48,881 nucleotides of DNA from Thermodesulfovibrio yellowstonii (GTDB lineage: Bacteria; Nitrospirota; Thermodesulfovibrionia; Thermodesulfovibrionales; Dissulfurispiraceae). The notes under the pieces are model-generated. The model was not told where the DNA came from. It did no database searches and saw only the letters and a list, made by a program, of their open reading frames with translations. How positions within the stretch are numbered: the first letter of the stretch is position 1; every line of letters starts with the position of its first letter. Shown here in pieces: positions 25,493 to 35,045 of this stretch. Position numbers and translations under genes: made by a program. The stretch is from assembly GCA_020724365.1 (NCBI GenBank), contig DYHD01000006.1, positions 12,899 to 61,779 of the forward strand, in the 5' to 3' direction.

Positions 25493-27127
25493 GTGAAGAA
25501 ATATAAAGTCTCTTTTAGTTTAACAATGCGCAATTACTTGAAGAGGCTTTTATTCCTTTTATTATTTGTTCTATTACCCTTTCTATTTTCATGCGCCAAA
25601 GAACCCGAGGTAAAATACCCTGATACAATCACTGTAGGTTTTCTATCTGATGCAAAAAGACTACTACCACTTTTTGCATCAGATAGTGCTTCTGCTGAAA
25701 TAAGTGGACACATCTTCAATGGTCTTACAAAATATGATAAGAATATTAATATTACTGGAGAACTTGCAGAATCATGGGAGATAAGTCCTAATGGTTTAGA
25801 GATTATATTTCACCTCAAAAAGGGCGTAAAATGGCATGATGGAGTTGAGTTTACTTCGGAAGATGTGGTTTTTACCTATAATACAATTACTAATCCTAAT
25901 ATGCCAACACCATATAGCAGTATTTATGGTCCAGTTGAAAAGGTTGAAGCTCTCGATAGATATACTGTAAAAGTTAACTATAAAGAGCCTTATGCACCTG
26001 CTTTGGAGTCGTGGGGAATGGGCATACTACCCAAACATGCCCTTATTGGCAAAGATCTGGCATCTCCTGAGATTAACAGAAATCCGTTAGGAACTGGTCC
26101 TTATAAACTCAAAGAATGGGTGACAGGACAGAAGATAGTTCTTGAAGCATTTGAATATCATTATGAAAAAAAGCCTGGTATTGGTAAATTCACTGCGAGG
26201 ATAATACCTGATACAGCCACTATGTTTCTAGAGCTCAAATTTGGAGGCATTGACTATATGGGGCTTACCCCTTCTCAATACAAGCTTCAGGGTGATAGCG
26301 CTATTTTTAGAAGGCATTTTAATATATTCAGATACCCTTCATTTGGCTATACATATCTTGGATATAACCATTTACACCCTTTATTTGCTGACAAAAGAAC
26401 CAGGCAGGCTATATCCTATGCCATCAATAAAAAGGATATAATAGCAGGGGTTCTTTTGGGGCTTGGAAGTCCATGCACAGGACCTTTCCCTCCTGAATCT
26501 TGGGCATATAATCCTAATGTTCAGGATTATGAATATAATCCTGATAAATCTCGCAAGATTTTACATGACCTTGGCTGGAGGATTGATAAAGATGGGCTGC
26601 TTAAAAAAGAAGGCAAGACATTCTCTTTCACTGTGCTTATAAATCAGGGCAATGAAGCCAGAATAAAGACCGCTCAAATAATAAAGGAACAGCTTAAAGG
26701 GGTTGGCATAGAGATGAATATCAAAGTGCTTGAATGGCAAGCAATGCTCCATGAGTTCATACACAAAAAGAGATTTGAAGCAGTAATAATGGGCTGGGCT
26801 CTCTCAAGAGACCCCGATATATATGATATTTGGCATTCTTCAAAGACTAAAGAAGGCGAGTTTAACTTTATATCTTATAAGAATGAAGAAATTGATAAGC
26901 TCTTAATTGAAGGCAGACAAACTTTTAATATTGAAAAAAGAAAAAAAATCTATCACAGGATACATGATATACTTGCTGCAGAGCAACCCTATACATTTTT
27001 ATATGTGCCTGATGCACTCCCAGCTCTCCATAAGAGGTTTAAAGGAGTGGAAAAAGCTCCTATGGGTATCTGGCATAATTTCATTGACTGGAATGTCCCA
27101 AAGAATAGGGTTGAATGGTATAATTAA
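25493..27127 (+). CDS. Family 5 peptide-type ABC substrate-binding lipoprotein
   Basis: The protein has 544 residues from GTG 25493; an ATG at 25526 would also work and puts the signal peptide closer to the start. Neither has a strong ribosome site. The signal peptide ends in the lipobox LFSC. The mature protein is an SBP_bac_5 (DppA/OppA-like) binding protein, with VKWHDGVEFTSEDVVFTYNT, then a hinge region and IKEQLKGVGIEMNIKVLEW. No permease or ATPase genes are adjacent, so its transporter partners are elsewhere. The ligand is unknown. Confidence 0.93.
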   Translation: MKKYKVSFSLTMRNYLKRLLFLLLFVLLPFLFSCAKEPEVKYPDTITVGFLSDAKRLLPLFASDSASAEISGHIFNGLTKYDKNINITGELAESWEISPNGLEIIFHLKKGVKWHDGVEFTSEDVVFTYNTITNPNMPTPYSSIYGPVEKVEALDRYTVKVNYKEPYAPALESWGMGILPKHALIGKDLASPEINRNPLGTGPYKLKEWVTGQKIVLEAFEYHYEKKPGIGKFTARIIPDTATMFLELKFGGIDYMGLTPSQYKLQGDSAIFRRHFNIFRYPSFGYTYLGYNHLHPLFADKRTRQAISYAINKKDIIAGVLLGLGSPCTGPFPPESWAYNPNVQDYEYNPDKSRKILHDLGWRIDKDGLLKKEGKTFSFTVLINQGNEARIKTAQIIKEQLKGVGIEMNIKVLEWQAMLHEFIHKKRFEAVIMGWALSRDPDIYDIWHSSKTKEGEFNFISYKNEEIDKLLIEGRQTFNIEKRKKIYHRIHDILAAEQPYTFLYVPDALPALHKRFKGVEKAPMGIWHNFIDWNVPKNRVEWYN

Positions 27128-27135
27128 TTTCAAAA

Positions 27136-27819
27136 ATGTTTTATAGCTGTCTTAAAATCTTTGACAAAATCCTATGGACAGATAACATATCTGATGCAAA
27201 AGTCATACAGGAGAATTTGAAAAAGAAGATTAAGATTTGCCCTCTCGATAAATCACCATCTATTATTGCAGGCGTTGATGCCGCATTCTTTCAAGATAAG
27301 GTAATTGCAGTAGCAGCCTTTTATTCCTATCCTGAATTGTCACATATAGAAGACTCTTACGCTATCGAAAAGGCAAACTTTCCATATATACCAGGCTTTC
27401 TCTCATTTAGGGAAGGTCATTCAATCGTTGCGGCTTTGTGCAAATCAAAGATAAAATCAGACCTGATAATTTTTGACGGACAAGGAATAGCTCACCCAAG
27501 AGGAGTCGGGATAGCATCTCATCTTGGTGTTTTGCTTAATATTCCTTCAATTGGGTGTGCAAAATCAAGGCTTGTTGGCGAATATGAAGAACCTGATACA
27601 AAGAAAGCAAGCACTTCTCCACTTCTTTATAATGGCAAACAGGTAGGCATAGTCATGAGAACCCGAACAAATATTAAGCCTGTTTTCATTTCTCCCGGTC
27701 ATCTTATTGATATAGATTCATCCCTGAAAATAGTTATGAATTGCGTTCTTAATTTCAGAATGCCCGAACCTTTAAGGAGAGCTGACAGGCTTTCTAAACA
27801 GCTTAAAGGAGAGATTTAA
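27136..27819 (+). CDS. nfi: Endonuclease V
   Basis: This 227-residue protein has all key residues of endonuclease V, which cuts near deaminated adenine (inosine) in DNA: D48 in IIAGVDAAF, the strand-separating wedge PYIPG (83-87) with E93, D114 in FDGQGIAHPRG, and K143 in IGCAKSRLVG. The start lies 8 bp after the preceding gene, suggesting co-transcription. Its 3' end overlaps the convergent gene by 17 bp. Confidence 0.97.
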   Translation: MFYSCLKIFDKILWTDNISDAKVIQENLKKKIKICPLDKSPSIIAGVDAAFFQDKVIAVAAFYSYPELSHIEDSYAIEKANFPYIPGFLSFREGHSIVAALCKSKIKSDLIIFDGQGIAHPRGVGIASHLGVLLNIPSIGCAKSRLVGEYEEPDTKKASTSPLLYNGKQVGIVMRTRTNIKPVFISPGHLIDIDSSLKIVMNCVLNFRMPEPLRRADRLSKQLKGEI

Positions 27820-28576
27820 GATTTTCACCCAAAACTCTAAGCCTCTCAATACTTTTTATAACCATATCAGGTGAATGTGTCTCGATGGTATAAAGGCAAT
27901 CCTTCTTTCTGATATATGAGAAAAGCTTATCGAAATCGAAAGAGCCTTCACCGATAGGAAAGTGGGCATCTGATTTTCTGTCATTATCATGCAGATGGAG
28001 TTCAAGAATATATGGCTCAAGAGCTATCAGCCACTCATCCAGAGATACAGATGAAAAAATATTACAATGCCCTGTATCAAAACATATACCGAATCTATCT
28101 GAACTGATCTCCTGCATTAAAAGTTTTAAATTCTGAGGGTTATCCTCAAAAATATTCTCTATGGCAATCTTTACATCAAGATGCTGTGAAGCCTCGATAA
28201 TACTTTTCCATGTCTGGATGCTTTTTTCAAGCCAGACATCTATCTTGTGGTTATAGTTCCATTTTTCATATCCCGAGTGAAATACTATATGAGATCCTGA
28301 TATCATACCAGCTATTTCAAGGATATGGGTGAACCTTTCAATTGTAACCGCCCTTACTTTTGAATCGAGTGCGCCAGGCGAAAGATCCATAAAAGGAGCA
28401 TGTATTGACAGTGATGGCTTATAATCGAGGGCTTCCAATAACCTTGTGATATCTTCGCTTTTTAGAGTATCTAAAATATCTGAATTAAAATAGATCTCAA
28501 GGTTTAGTTTATACTGCTTTATCTTAGTTAAGTAAGCATTAATTTTGTTATATGGTATGTGGACATGAATCTTCAT
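27803..28576 (-). CDS. Sugar phosphate isomerase/epimerase-fold protein
   Basis: This 257-residue TIM barrel of the AP endonuclease 2/xylose isomerase-like superfamily has likely metal ligands in LSIHAPFMDLSPG, IVFHSGYEKW, IAIENIF, ICFDTGHCN, LHLHDND and YTIETHS. These match the E/D/H set that binds two or three divalent metals in this fold. The reaction is unknown; family members isomerise or epimerise sugars or cut abasic DNA. Adjacency to endonuclease V is suggestive, but the genes are convergent. The DUF3786 gene lies 27 bp upstream. Confidence 0.85.
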   Translation of the reverse strand: MKIHVHIPYNKINAYLTKIKQYKLNLEIYFNSDILDTLKSEDITRLLEALDYKPSLSIHAPFMDLSPGALDSKVRAVTIERFTHILEIAGMISGSHIVFHSGYEKWNYNHKIDVWLEKSIQTWKSIIEASQHLDVKIAIENIFEDNPQNLKLLMQEISSDRFGICFDTGHCNIFSSVSLDEWLIALEPYILELHLHDNDRKSDAHFPIGEGSFDFDKLFSYIRKKDCLYTIETHSPDMVIKSIERLRVLGENLKSLL

Positions 28577-28603
28577 TAATATTTACCTCACTATAAATTA
28601 TCT

Positions 28604-29233
28604 TTAAAACATTATAAGGACTGTGACATTAGCGACAGACCATATGACATCTGTGGGTAAATGGATATCGCATGTAGTATCGAGCATAAGGTCAACCCGA
28701 GGAGGAAACTCCTCATCCTCCAGCCAGAGCAATAATTGAATAGGGATCTTTGGGAAGGGATAAAATTCAACGCATGCGTCAGCATAATTGCATACCCTGC
28801 CGCCGAATTCCTTTGCCTTCATAATAAAAGCCTCTGAGTCATTACCATACAATTCTGCAAGTTCATCAAGTGGGAGTTTATGTGTGCCCATAAAAAAAAT
28901 CTGCCCTCCGTTGACATTAATAGGTTTAATCCATTTGCCTGACGGACTGATATTATTAGCAGACACCAGATACCAGACGACTGATAATTCAAAGAAATAT
29001 TCTTTTATATCAAGCAGAGAACGACCCAACTCTATATTGCTGAATACCTTTCTTTCGATAGGTGATACAAAGAAATCGATGCCGAAGGATTTAATAGTAT
29101 AAAGACCTGAATTAATATCGAAAGAGGCAAGGGCATTTCTGCATATATTATCAGGATTCATGCTTGATAGAATATCCCATGCCTTTTCCTGACCGGGAAA
29201 GGTTTTTATAGAATCAAGATTTAGCTTTCGCAT
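28604..29233 (-). CDS. DUF3786 protein
   Basis: This 209-residue soluble protein matches the DUF3786 pattern: FGIDFFVSPIERKV near the N-terminus, LPLDELAELYGND in the middle, and the FPKIPIQLLLWLEDEEFPPR, then LPTDVIWSVANVT C-terminal block. The family is frequent in anaerobes and often near corrinoid or redox genes, but its function is unknown. No clear ribosome site is seen before the ATG. It precedes the sugar-isomerase-fold gene on the same strand. Confidence 0.85.
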   Translation of the reverse strand: MRKLNLDSIKTFPGQEKAWDILSSMNPDNICRNALASFDINSGLYTIKSFGIDFFVSPIERKVFSNIELGRSLLDIKEYFFELSVVWYLVSANNISPSGKWIKPINVNGGQIFFMGTHKLPLDELAELYGNDSEAFIMKAKEFGGRVCNYADACVEFYPFPKIPIQLLLWLEDEEFPPRVDLMLDTTCDIHLPTDVIWSVANVTVLIMF

Positions 29234-29365
29234 GTTTGTTGTGATATTTTAGCATACACCAAAAAAGATATGTTAAGTTTTTAAAAGTATGCTTAAATAT
29301 AGCAACGATTTACACTCCATGTGTTATCATTAACAGGTATGAATAAACTAATATTTTGAGGATTT

Positions 29366-29980
29366 ATGCTTATTAAATTAACACACACAAATTATAAAGA
29401 AATCTTAGAAAAAGCTGTTGATATTCTTACTGCAGGGGGTGTTATCGCATATCCTACTGAAACGCTTTATGGTCTTGGTGCGAGATACGATATAGAACAG
29501 GCTCTCGAGAGGATTTTTGAACTCAAAAAAAGACCTGAAGAGAAAGCCCTTACTCTTATAATTGGCAATAATGAACAACTATCTTTAATTGCTAACTCAG
29601 TCTCAGATATTGCAAAAGAACTCATAAATCTCTACTGGCCTGGTCCTTTGACCCTTGTCTTTAAAGCACGAGATGATATTTCAAAGCATCTCAAACTTGA
29701 CGATACTGTCGCAGTTAGAATCCCCGGGGATTCTTTTGCTCTTAGGCTTGCAAGATCTGTCCCTTTTCCAATAACAGCCACTAGTGCCAATATATCTAAA
29801 ATGCCTTCTGCTCAAGATGCAGAGACAGTATTGAATTATTTCAATGATAATTTAGACTTAATTATTGATGGTGGAAAAACAGCTGGAGAACCTCCATCTA
29901 CTATTGTTGATGTAACAGGAAATGAAGCAAGGTTAATCAGAGCAGGGGCTGTAGATATCAGCAAGTTTCTGAAGAGATGA
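29366..29980 (+). CDS. tsaC: Threonylcarbamoyl-AMP synthase (Sua5/YrdC family)
   Basis: This 204-residue YrdC-fold enzyme makes threonylcarbamoyl-AMP for the t6A37 modification of tRNAs. Seen motifs: GGVIAYPTETLYGLGA (ligand entry), ELKKRPEEKALTLII (KxR-type basic patch), WPGPLTLVFKA, VAVRIPGD and ATSANISKMPSAQ. It lacks the extra Sua5 domain. A TTGAGGAT ribosome site precedes the ATG. Confidence 0.95.
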   Translation: MLIKLTHTNYKEILEKAVDILTAGGVIAYPTETLYGLGARYDIEQALERIFELKKRPEEKALTLIIGNNEQLSLIANSVSDIAKELINLYWPGPLTLVFKARDDISKHLKLDDTVAVRIPGDSFALRLARSVPFPITATSANISKMPSAQDAETVLNYFNDNLDLIIDGGKTAGEPPSTIVDVTGNEARLIRAGAVDISKFLKR

Positions 29981-30143
29981 TTTTGGTGAACTTTAACTAA
30001 AATATTTATCCATTACTGGTTGTGATAAAATTCAAAGATCGCTGTTGCTCTGCCAAATAGCCGCATTAATAAAATTTTTTAGGACTAAGGCTTTGTAGGG
30101 CATCTATAGCTAACCTATCTTGAAGTCAAATGTATTTTTTGAG

Positions 30144-32486
30144 TTAAGCAATAGAGGGATTAAGGTATTTTCTTAAAATGTTTAACAAAGACTTTTCATC
30201 AAAAGGTTTCACAAGATAGTCTTGTGCACCTAATGCAATCGCTTTTTCTCTATGTTTCTCACCGCTTCTGGATGTTAGCACAACAATTGGGATATCTTGA
30301 AGTTCTGTAGATGATTTAATTCTGTTGATAAGTTCATAACCATGCATTACAGGAATTTCGAGGTCCGTTATTACCAAATCAACAGGCTTATCATATAGGA
30401 TATTCAAGCCTTCTACCCCATTTGAGGCTGAATAAACCTTAAAGTTCTTTGATTCAAAGAATAGGGTTGCGTATTTCCTTACACTTATAGAGTCATCAAC
30501 TATAAGAATGCTTTTCTTATTAGAGTCTTTAAAGATTGTATGTATAGTTGTTACAGGTTTAAACTGTGATTCAAATATATTGACAGGGTTCAATACAAAT
30601 CTTATATTGCCATCACCTGATATAGTTGTACCTGAATATATCTGCAACCCTTCCAGAAAACCATGCATCGTTTTTATTATCGTTTCTTCTTGCCCTATTA
30701 CATCATCAACAATCAAGCCAACTTTTTTATCAGAAACATTACATATAATAATATATTTATCAGTGGTATCTGATATTGTTGGGATGCCTAATATCTCAGA
30801 TAATTCTACTATTACGATCTTTTTGCCTCTATATTCTATTGTTCCTTTATTGGCAATACTTGTTGATTGCATGACTTCTTCAATAAAGTTTGATGGAATT
30901 ACAAATTCCGGAGAGCCACAGCGGAAAAGCAAAACATTCGATATTGCAAGAGATAGAGGTACTTTTATTCTGAATGTAGTGCAAATACCTGTTTCAGTAG
31001 AGACTTCTAAAATCCCATTTATCCCTGCAATCATTCTCCTTACCGCACTCATTCCCATCCCTCTTCCAGATGTCATATCAGTGATTACAGAAGTAGAAAA
31101 ACCAGGAATGAATATCAATTGAAGCAGTTCTTCCTGAGAAGGTTTGTCATTAGCATTCAATAATCCCTGTTTAAAGGCTTCTCTATAAATGAGTTCAGTA
31201 TCTATACCCTTGCCATCGTCTGTTACTTCTATAACGGCTAATCCACCTTCTTTTTTAGCTGAAAGAGTTATAGCACCTACAGCCTTTTTATTTTTTTGGA
31301 GCCTTATTTCAGCGCTCTCGATGCCATGACTTATGGCGTTCATTATGAGATGCATCAGTGGGCTAAACAGCCTTTCAAATATCACCCTATCAATTTTTGT
31401 CAGACCACCTAAGATTCGTAGTTCTACCTTCTTATTATGCTTTTTTGCTACCTCTCTCACTGGCTTTACAAATCTTTGAAAGAGTATTCCTATATCAACC
31501 ATTCTGGAATCTGTAAGATTAGCCTTGAGAATCTTAATCATGCTATCCATGCTTTTTAAATTGTCACCGAAAATCTCAAAAAAGCTATTTAATTCTCTTA
31601 AGGATTCAGCCATATCATTGGTTATCTCTTGAAGTTTTCTTGAAAAAAGATTTAATTGGTCATATCTATCGAACTCGAGCTCACCAAATTCTGAAAGAAG
31701 ATGGTCAATATATTTAATATTATCAGGGAGGGCATAAGCATTGCGTTCAGCAAACTCATTAACTTCATTAATTAGTTTTCTGCCTGTAAAAAAAATTTCA
31801 TCTGAGGTATCAAAAACATTCTTTGCCTTCTGGAGAAGGTAATTTTTCTTTATTGTTACTTCTCCTATAAGGTTTAGCATGTCTTCAATTTTTTGAGCAT
31901 CAACCTTTACAAAGTTGCCAACAAAAAAATCAGATTCTTCTCTAATTTTATCGAGTTTTTTAGAGATATTTTCAATAGCAGGTTTTGATGTGTTAATTAC
32001 TTGAGCCGATTCATAAGTTTTTGAGTCTTTAATTTCCTGAGAAATTAACCCTGATAGGTTTTCAGGGGCTTTTGTTTCAAAGATAGTAGTATCTGATTTT
32101 TCTTTTTTTAAAATCTCATCGGCTCTTTGCATAATGTTTTGGTTAGTCTCTAAATATTCATCCAATCCTCTTGATACATTGTATATTAGAGCCTTTATAC
32201 CATCAAGCATGTATGACAATGATTCAACTATTAAGCTATTTACTTCGATCTTATTATTCATTAGAGCTTCAAGGATGTCTTCCATCTTATGGGCTATGGT
32301 GCTGGTTATATTTAGCTTGACAAGGGCTGCAGACCCCTTTAAGGTGTGTGAGACTCTGAAAAGCTCTTCTATTATATTAGACTTCTCTGATGAAGCATGA
32401 AGTTCTGAGATTCCATTTTCAAGAGCATTTATATGGTCTTCTGCTTCTAAAAGAAAATACTCAAGAAGTTCAGATTTATTGATCAT
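30144..32486 (-). CDS. CheA-type chemosensory hybrid histidine kinase
   Basis: This 780-residue protein has an N-terminal Hpt domain with H47 in RVSHTLKGSA, a linker, a P3 dimerisation region, and an ATPase domain (LIMNAISHGIES, TDDGKGIDTELI, GRGMGMSAVRRMI). A CheW-like domain (about 505-640) and a C-terminal receiver with D708 and K760 follow. It has a single Hpt domain, unlike ChpA. The layout matches PixL/FrzE/ChpA-like kinases that control gliding or type IV pili. It is the last gene of a four-gene operon with CheW and two response regulators; no chemoreceptor gene is present. Confidence 0.95.
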   Translation of the reverse strand: MINKSELLEYFLLEAEDHINALENGISELHASSEKSNIIEELFRVSHTLKGSAALVKLNITSTIAHKMEDILEALMNNKIEVNSLIVESLSYMLDGIKALIYNVSRGLDEYLETNQNIMQRADEILKKEKSDTTIFETKAPENLSGLISQEIKDSKTYESAQVINTSKPAIENISKKLDKIREESDFFVGNFVKVDAQKIEDMLNLIGEVTIKKNYLLQKAKNVFDTSDEIFFTGRKLINEVNEFAERNAYALPDNIKYIDHLLSEFGELEFDRYDQLNLFSRKLQEITNDMAESLRELNSFFEIFGDNLKSMDSMIKILKANLTDSRMVDIGILFQRFVKPVREVAKKHNKKVELRILGGLTKIDRVIFERLFSPLMHLIMNAISHGIESAEIRLQKNKKAVGAITLSAKKEGGLAVIEVTDDGKGIDTELIYREAFKQGLLNANDKPSQEELLQLIFIPGFSTSVITDMTSGRGMGMSAVRRMIAGINGILEVSTETGICTTFRIKVPLSLAISNVLLFRCGSPEFVIPSNFIEEVMQSTSIANKGTIEYRGKKIVIVELSEILGIPTISDTTDKYIIICNVSDKKVGLIVDDVIGQEETIIKTMHGFLEGLQIYSGTTISGDGNIRFVLNPVNIFESQFKPVTTIHTIFKDSNKKSILIVDDSISVRKYATLFFESKNFKVYSASNGVEGLNILYDKPVDLVITDLEIPVMHGYELINRIKSSTELQDIPIVVLTSRSGEKHREKAIALGAQDYLVKPFDEKSLLNILRKYLNPSIA

Positions 32487-32492
32487 AAATAC

Positions 32493-32888
32493 TTATCTTG
32501 GTTGTTTTATCGAATATGTTTCAAAAAAGGTCTTTATATCGATAACATCTTCAATGACTATTTCAGGGTCAAACGAGACAAAGAAGGGTGCAATCTCAGA
32601 TAGAAAACCAATATTTTCGTTTTTTATATCTACAATAATAAGTTTTGCATCGTTATATATAGGTGTTTCAATCGGGTAGATTTTAGATAAATCAATGGCA
32701 GGGACTATTTTACCTCTAACAGGAATTGCACCATAAACATATTCAGGAGAGCCCGGAACTGGAAATATCTTAACTATATCAATAACTTCTCTTATTACTG
32801 ATGTGGGCAATAGAAATTCTTTTTCACCAACTCTAAATACACAATAACTGATTTCTTTAGTCTCGTCGTCTTTAGACATCAATATCAA
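32493..32888 (-). CDS. CheW-like coupling protein
   Basis: This 131-residue single CheW domain has YCVFRVGEKEFLLPTSVIRE, then FPVPGSPEYVYGAIPVRGKI and VPAIDLSKIY. It should link receptors to the CheA-type kinase encoded 6 bp downstream. Its start overlaps the upstream regulator gene by 4 bp. Confidence 0.95.
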   Translation of the reverse strand: MILMSKDDETKEISYCVFRVGEKEFLLPTSVIREVIDIVKIFPVPGSPEYVYGAIPVRGKIVPAIDLSKIYPIETPIYNDAKLIIVDIKNENIGFLSEIAPFFVSFDPEIVIEDVIDIKTFFETYSIKQPR

Positions 32889-33247
32889 CCTACAAATTTT
32901 TTAACTAGCGAAATTAATTCAATAGGAGCGCAAGGCTTTGTAATATAAGCATCTGCACCTTGTTTAGTTCCCCATAGCTTATCGCTTTCCTGACTTTTTG
33001 AGGTCAAAACAATAATAGGAATATTTTTAGTCCTCTCGTCCTTCTTAAACTCACGGCAAAGCTGAAAACCATTTTTTTTCGGCATAACAACATCCAGAAT
33101 AATAAGATCAAAACGATCGCTTTTGACCATTTTTTCTGTCTCTTCTCCGTCTTTAGCAAAAAAAAGATCATGCCCTGATTTATTCAAAACAGATTCAATG
33201 AACTTAATATCTGTTTGACTATCATCGGCGATTAGTATCTTCGCCAT
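32885..33247 (-). CDS. Single-domain response regulator (PilH/PixH-like)
   Basis: This 120-residue receiver domain alone has acidic pocket DDS at 8-10, phospho-acceptor D52 in LIILDVVMPKKNG, T82 and K104 in YITKPC. No output domain is present, as in PilH/PixH/CheY proteins of surface-motility pathways. The ATG directly follows the stop of the previous gene without spacing. Confidence 0.94.
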   Translation of the reverse strand: MAKILIADDSQTDIKFIESVLNKSGHDLFFAKDGEETEKMVKSDRFDLIILDVVMPKKNGFQLCREFKKDERTKNIPIIVLTSKSQESDKLWGTKQGADAYITKPCAPIELISLVKKFVG

Positions 33248-34690
33248 TTACTCCTCCAAATTGAAAAGCTTAATAATCTCACTATTAAGTAAAGTGAAAA
33301 GAATTCTATATGTTTGTATTCTATCAAATCCTGTTAGCTCAATGATATCACTTAGAGTTCTTTCACCGTTAATGCAGGCATATATTAGCAACTCACTTTT
33401 AGAGAGATTATAGTGCCTTAAAAACCCATCAGTTATATTTTTAATAAATATCATTTTATCATTAAAAATATTTACAAAAACGCTTTGATTTGCTCGTCTG
33501 GAAACTTCTATAAGTGTTTGCATGACAGTAAGTCTAACATGGGCATCTCTTAAGTTGTCCGGTAGTAATGCTTTTTCTATAAAGAAGTTTCCTGATTTCA
33601 ACTCCATAACTGCAGAAATAGTATCATAAATAGAGTTTTTAGTATAATTAATTAAATCTTCAGAAATTGGTTTTTCAGGGATTTGAGAGCTTTCAGCAGT
33701 AACTATTGAATGTTTGCTTTTTGAAGCACCTATTATCTTGCCCTGCTCAAAATAGATATCAGCACTCATAAAATCAGAAAAAATTGAAAGCTTACCAGTT
33801 ATCATACCGTTATCTGCCAGATAGAGAATATTTTTAATAGGAAAAATTAAGAGAGCCCCAGAAAGTATTACATCAGTTGATTTCATTATACATGTTTGCT
33901 TTATGATATCTGAAATATTTTTTTGAATGGCACACTGGAATTCCTCCTGAAAAACTTTTCTTATAACTTTCTCAAAGGTGTTCTGAATCTCTGAGATATA
34001 TAAATATTCCATTGGTATTTTTTCTGGCGATTCTTTGAAGGATTTTTGTATTATTTTCAATTCATCAGTCTTTGCTATTTCTGGGAGCTCAAAGATAACA
34101 GGTTCTTCAGGAATGGGGATTTCAGTGATCTTTTGTTCTTCTATAGTTGCTGCAGTAATTGGTTCTGGGAGCTCAAAGGTAACAGGTTCTTCAGGAATAG
34201 GGATTTCAGTGATCTTTTGTTCTTCTATAGTTGCTGCAGTAATTGGTTCTGGGAGCTCAAAGGTAACAGGTTCTTCAGGAGCAGATTCAAGATTTACAGC
34301 TTCTTTTGTCATAGACGACTGCATTTGCATTATAGAATTGACTTTATCCACCAGATCGGCACTCTTAAAGGGTTTGATGAAATAATCTGAAACTTTGAAT
34401 TTTTCGTAGAACTTACGCCCTACATCTTCGCCTTTTCCTGTAATAAGAATAATTGGTATGTTTTTTAAAGTCTCATTCTCTTTTATAGCCTGACAGAATT
34501 GATAACCGCTCATCTTTGGCATAATAAAATCAATAAGAATAACGGATGGCAAGACAGCTTCAGTGATTTTTATACCATCTTCACCATTTTCAGCTGTATA
34601 AACCTCATATCCTTCCTCCTCAAGTGCTATCTCGGCCATCTTTCTGACTATCGGACTATCATCTATGACGAGAATTCTGCCTTTACTCAC
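33248..34690 (-). CDS. Receiver plus DUF4388 (PATAN) response regulator, PixG/PatA-like
   Basis: The protein has 480 residues from GTG 34690, with an AGGAGAT ribosome site. It has a receiver (D54, K106), then a 28-residue motif repeated two and a third times (about 139-205; EEPVTFELPEPITAATIEEQ), and a DUF4388/PATAN domain (about 274-400; LSGALLIFPIKNILYLADN, ITGKLSIFSDFMSADIYFEQ) with a C-terminal winged-helix-like part. PATAN regulators set pilus polarity in cyanobacteria (PatA, PixG). Here it heads the chemosensory operon, so a role in motility or pili is plausible but not shown. Confidence 0.9.
   Translation of the reverse strand: MSKGRILVIDDSPIVRKMAEIALEEEGYEVYTAENGEDGIKITEAVLPSVILIDFIMPKMSGYQFCQAIKENETLKNIPIILITGKGEDVGRKFYEKFKVSDYFIKPFKSADLVDKVNSIMQMQSSMTKEAVNLESAPEEPVTFELPEPITAATIEEQKITEIPIPEEPVTFELPEPITAATIEEQKITEIPIPEEPVIFELPEIAKTDELKIIQKSFKESPEKIPMEYLYISEIQNTFEKVIRKVFQEEFQCAIQKNISDIIKQTCIMKSTDVILSGALLIFPIKNILYLADNGMITGKLSIFSDFMSADIYFEQGKIIGASKSKHSIVTAESSQIPEKPISEDLINYTKNSIYDTISAVMELKSGNFFIEKALLPDNLRDAHVRLTVMQTLIEVSRRANQSVFVNIFNDKMIFIKNITDGFLRHYNLSKSELLIYACINGERTLSDIIELTGFDRIQTYRILFTLLNSEIIKLFNLEE
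34081..34281. repeat. 84-bp in-frame tandem repeat
   Basis: Units begin with CTGGGAGCTC at 34081, 34165 and 34249, an exact 84-bp period; the third unit is only about 33 bp. They encode the 28-residue linker repeat of the PATAN regulator. The first two units differ at only a few bases, suggesting recent expansion or slippage. Confidence 0.95.
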
Positions 34691-34724
34691 AATTATCTCC
34701 TATTAAATTTTTAATTTTAGAGTA

Positions 34725-34754
34725 AATATATCACCTAATAAAACTATATGTCAA
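34725..34754 (-). promoter_or_regulatory. Promoter of the chemosensory operon
   Basis: On the minus strand, TTGACA (34754-34749) and TATATT (34730-34725) are separated by 18 bp, about 35 bp before the GTG start at 34690. Confidence 0.65.
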
Positions 34755-34814
34755 TGATTTAGCTTCAATAAAAAATGATTTTTTAAATTTGAGATTTTTT
34801 TGCTATCATTATTA

Positions 34815-34844
34815 TTGACAGATAGTACTCAAAAGTGATATAAA
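34815..34844 (+). promoter_or_regulatory. Promoter of the aroB operon
   Basis: TTGACA (34815-34820) and TATAAA (34839-34844) are separated by 18 bp. The transcript would carry a leader of nearly 200 nt before aroB. Confidence 0.6.
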
Positions 34845-35045
34845 GTGGCATTAAAAAAGCTTTGCATAAGTAAAGCCCCTAAAGAGCGACGGTATTTAGA
34901 GTTTTAGATGAGCTATTTTCCCTAACAATGATAGCAATATGGCGTAAATGCTCATTCATTATTTTGAATGAAGTGAAACAATCTCATTTTTATACAGGTA
35001 AGATGTGAAAATTATTAAAGACAATGTAATGGAGTTATCAGGATT
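34845..35045 (+). other. Long untranslated leader of aroB
   Basis: This approximately 195-nt leader holds two small potential hairpins close together: GCTTT/AAAGC at about 34859-34876 and CTAAA/TTTAG a few bases downstream, around GAGCGACGG. I do not recognise a known riboswitch class and find no leader peptide with aromatic codons. It may be only spacer. Confidence 0.35.

Noticed and set aside
34035..34390. Two overlapping rightward frames of about 115 codons with Ser/Gly- and Phe/Trp-rich repeats
   Set aside because: They are shadows of the 84-bp repeat in the leftward PATAN regulator gene.
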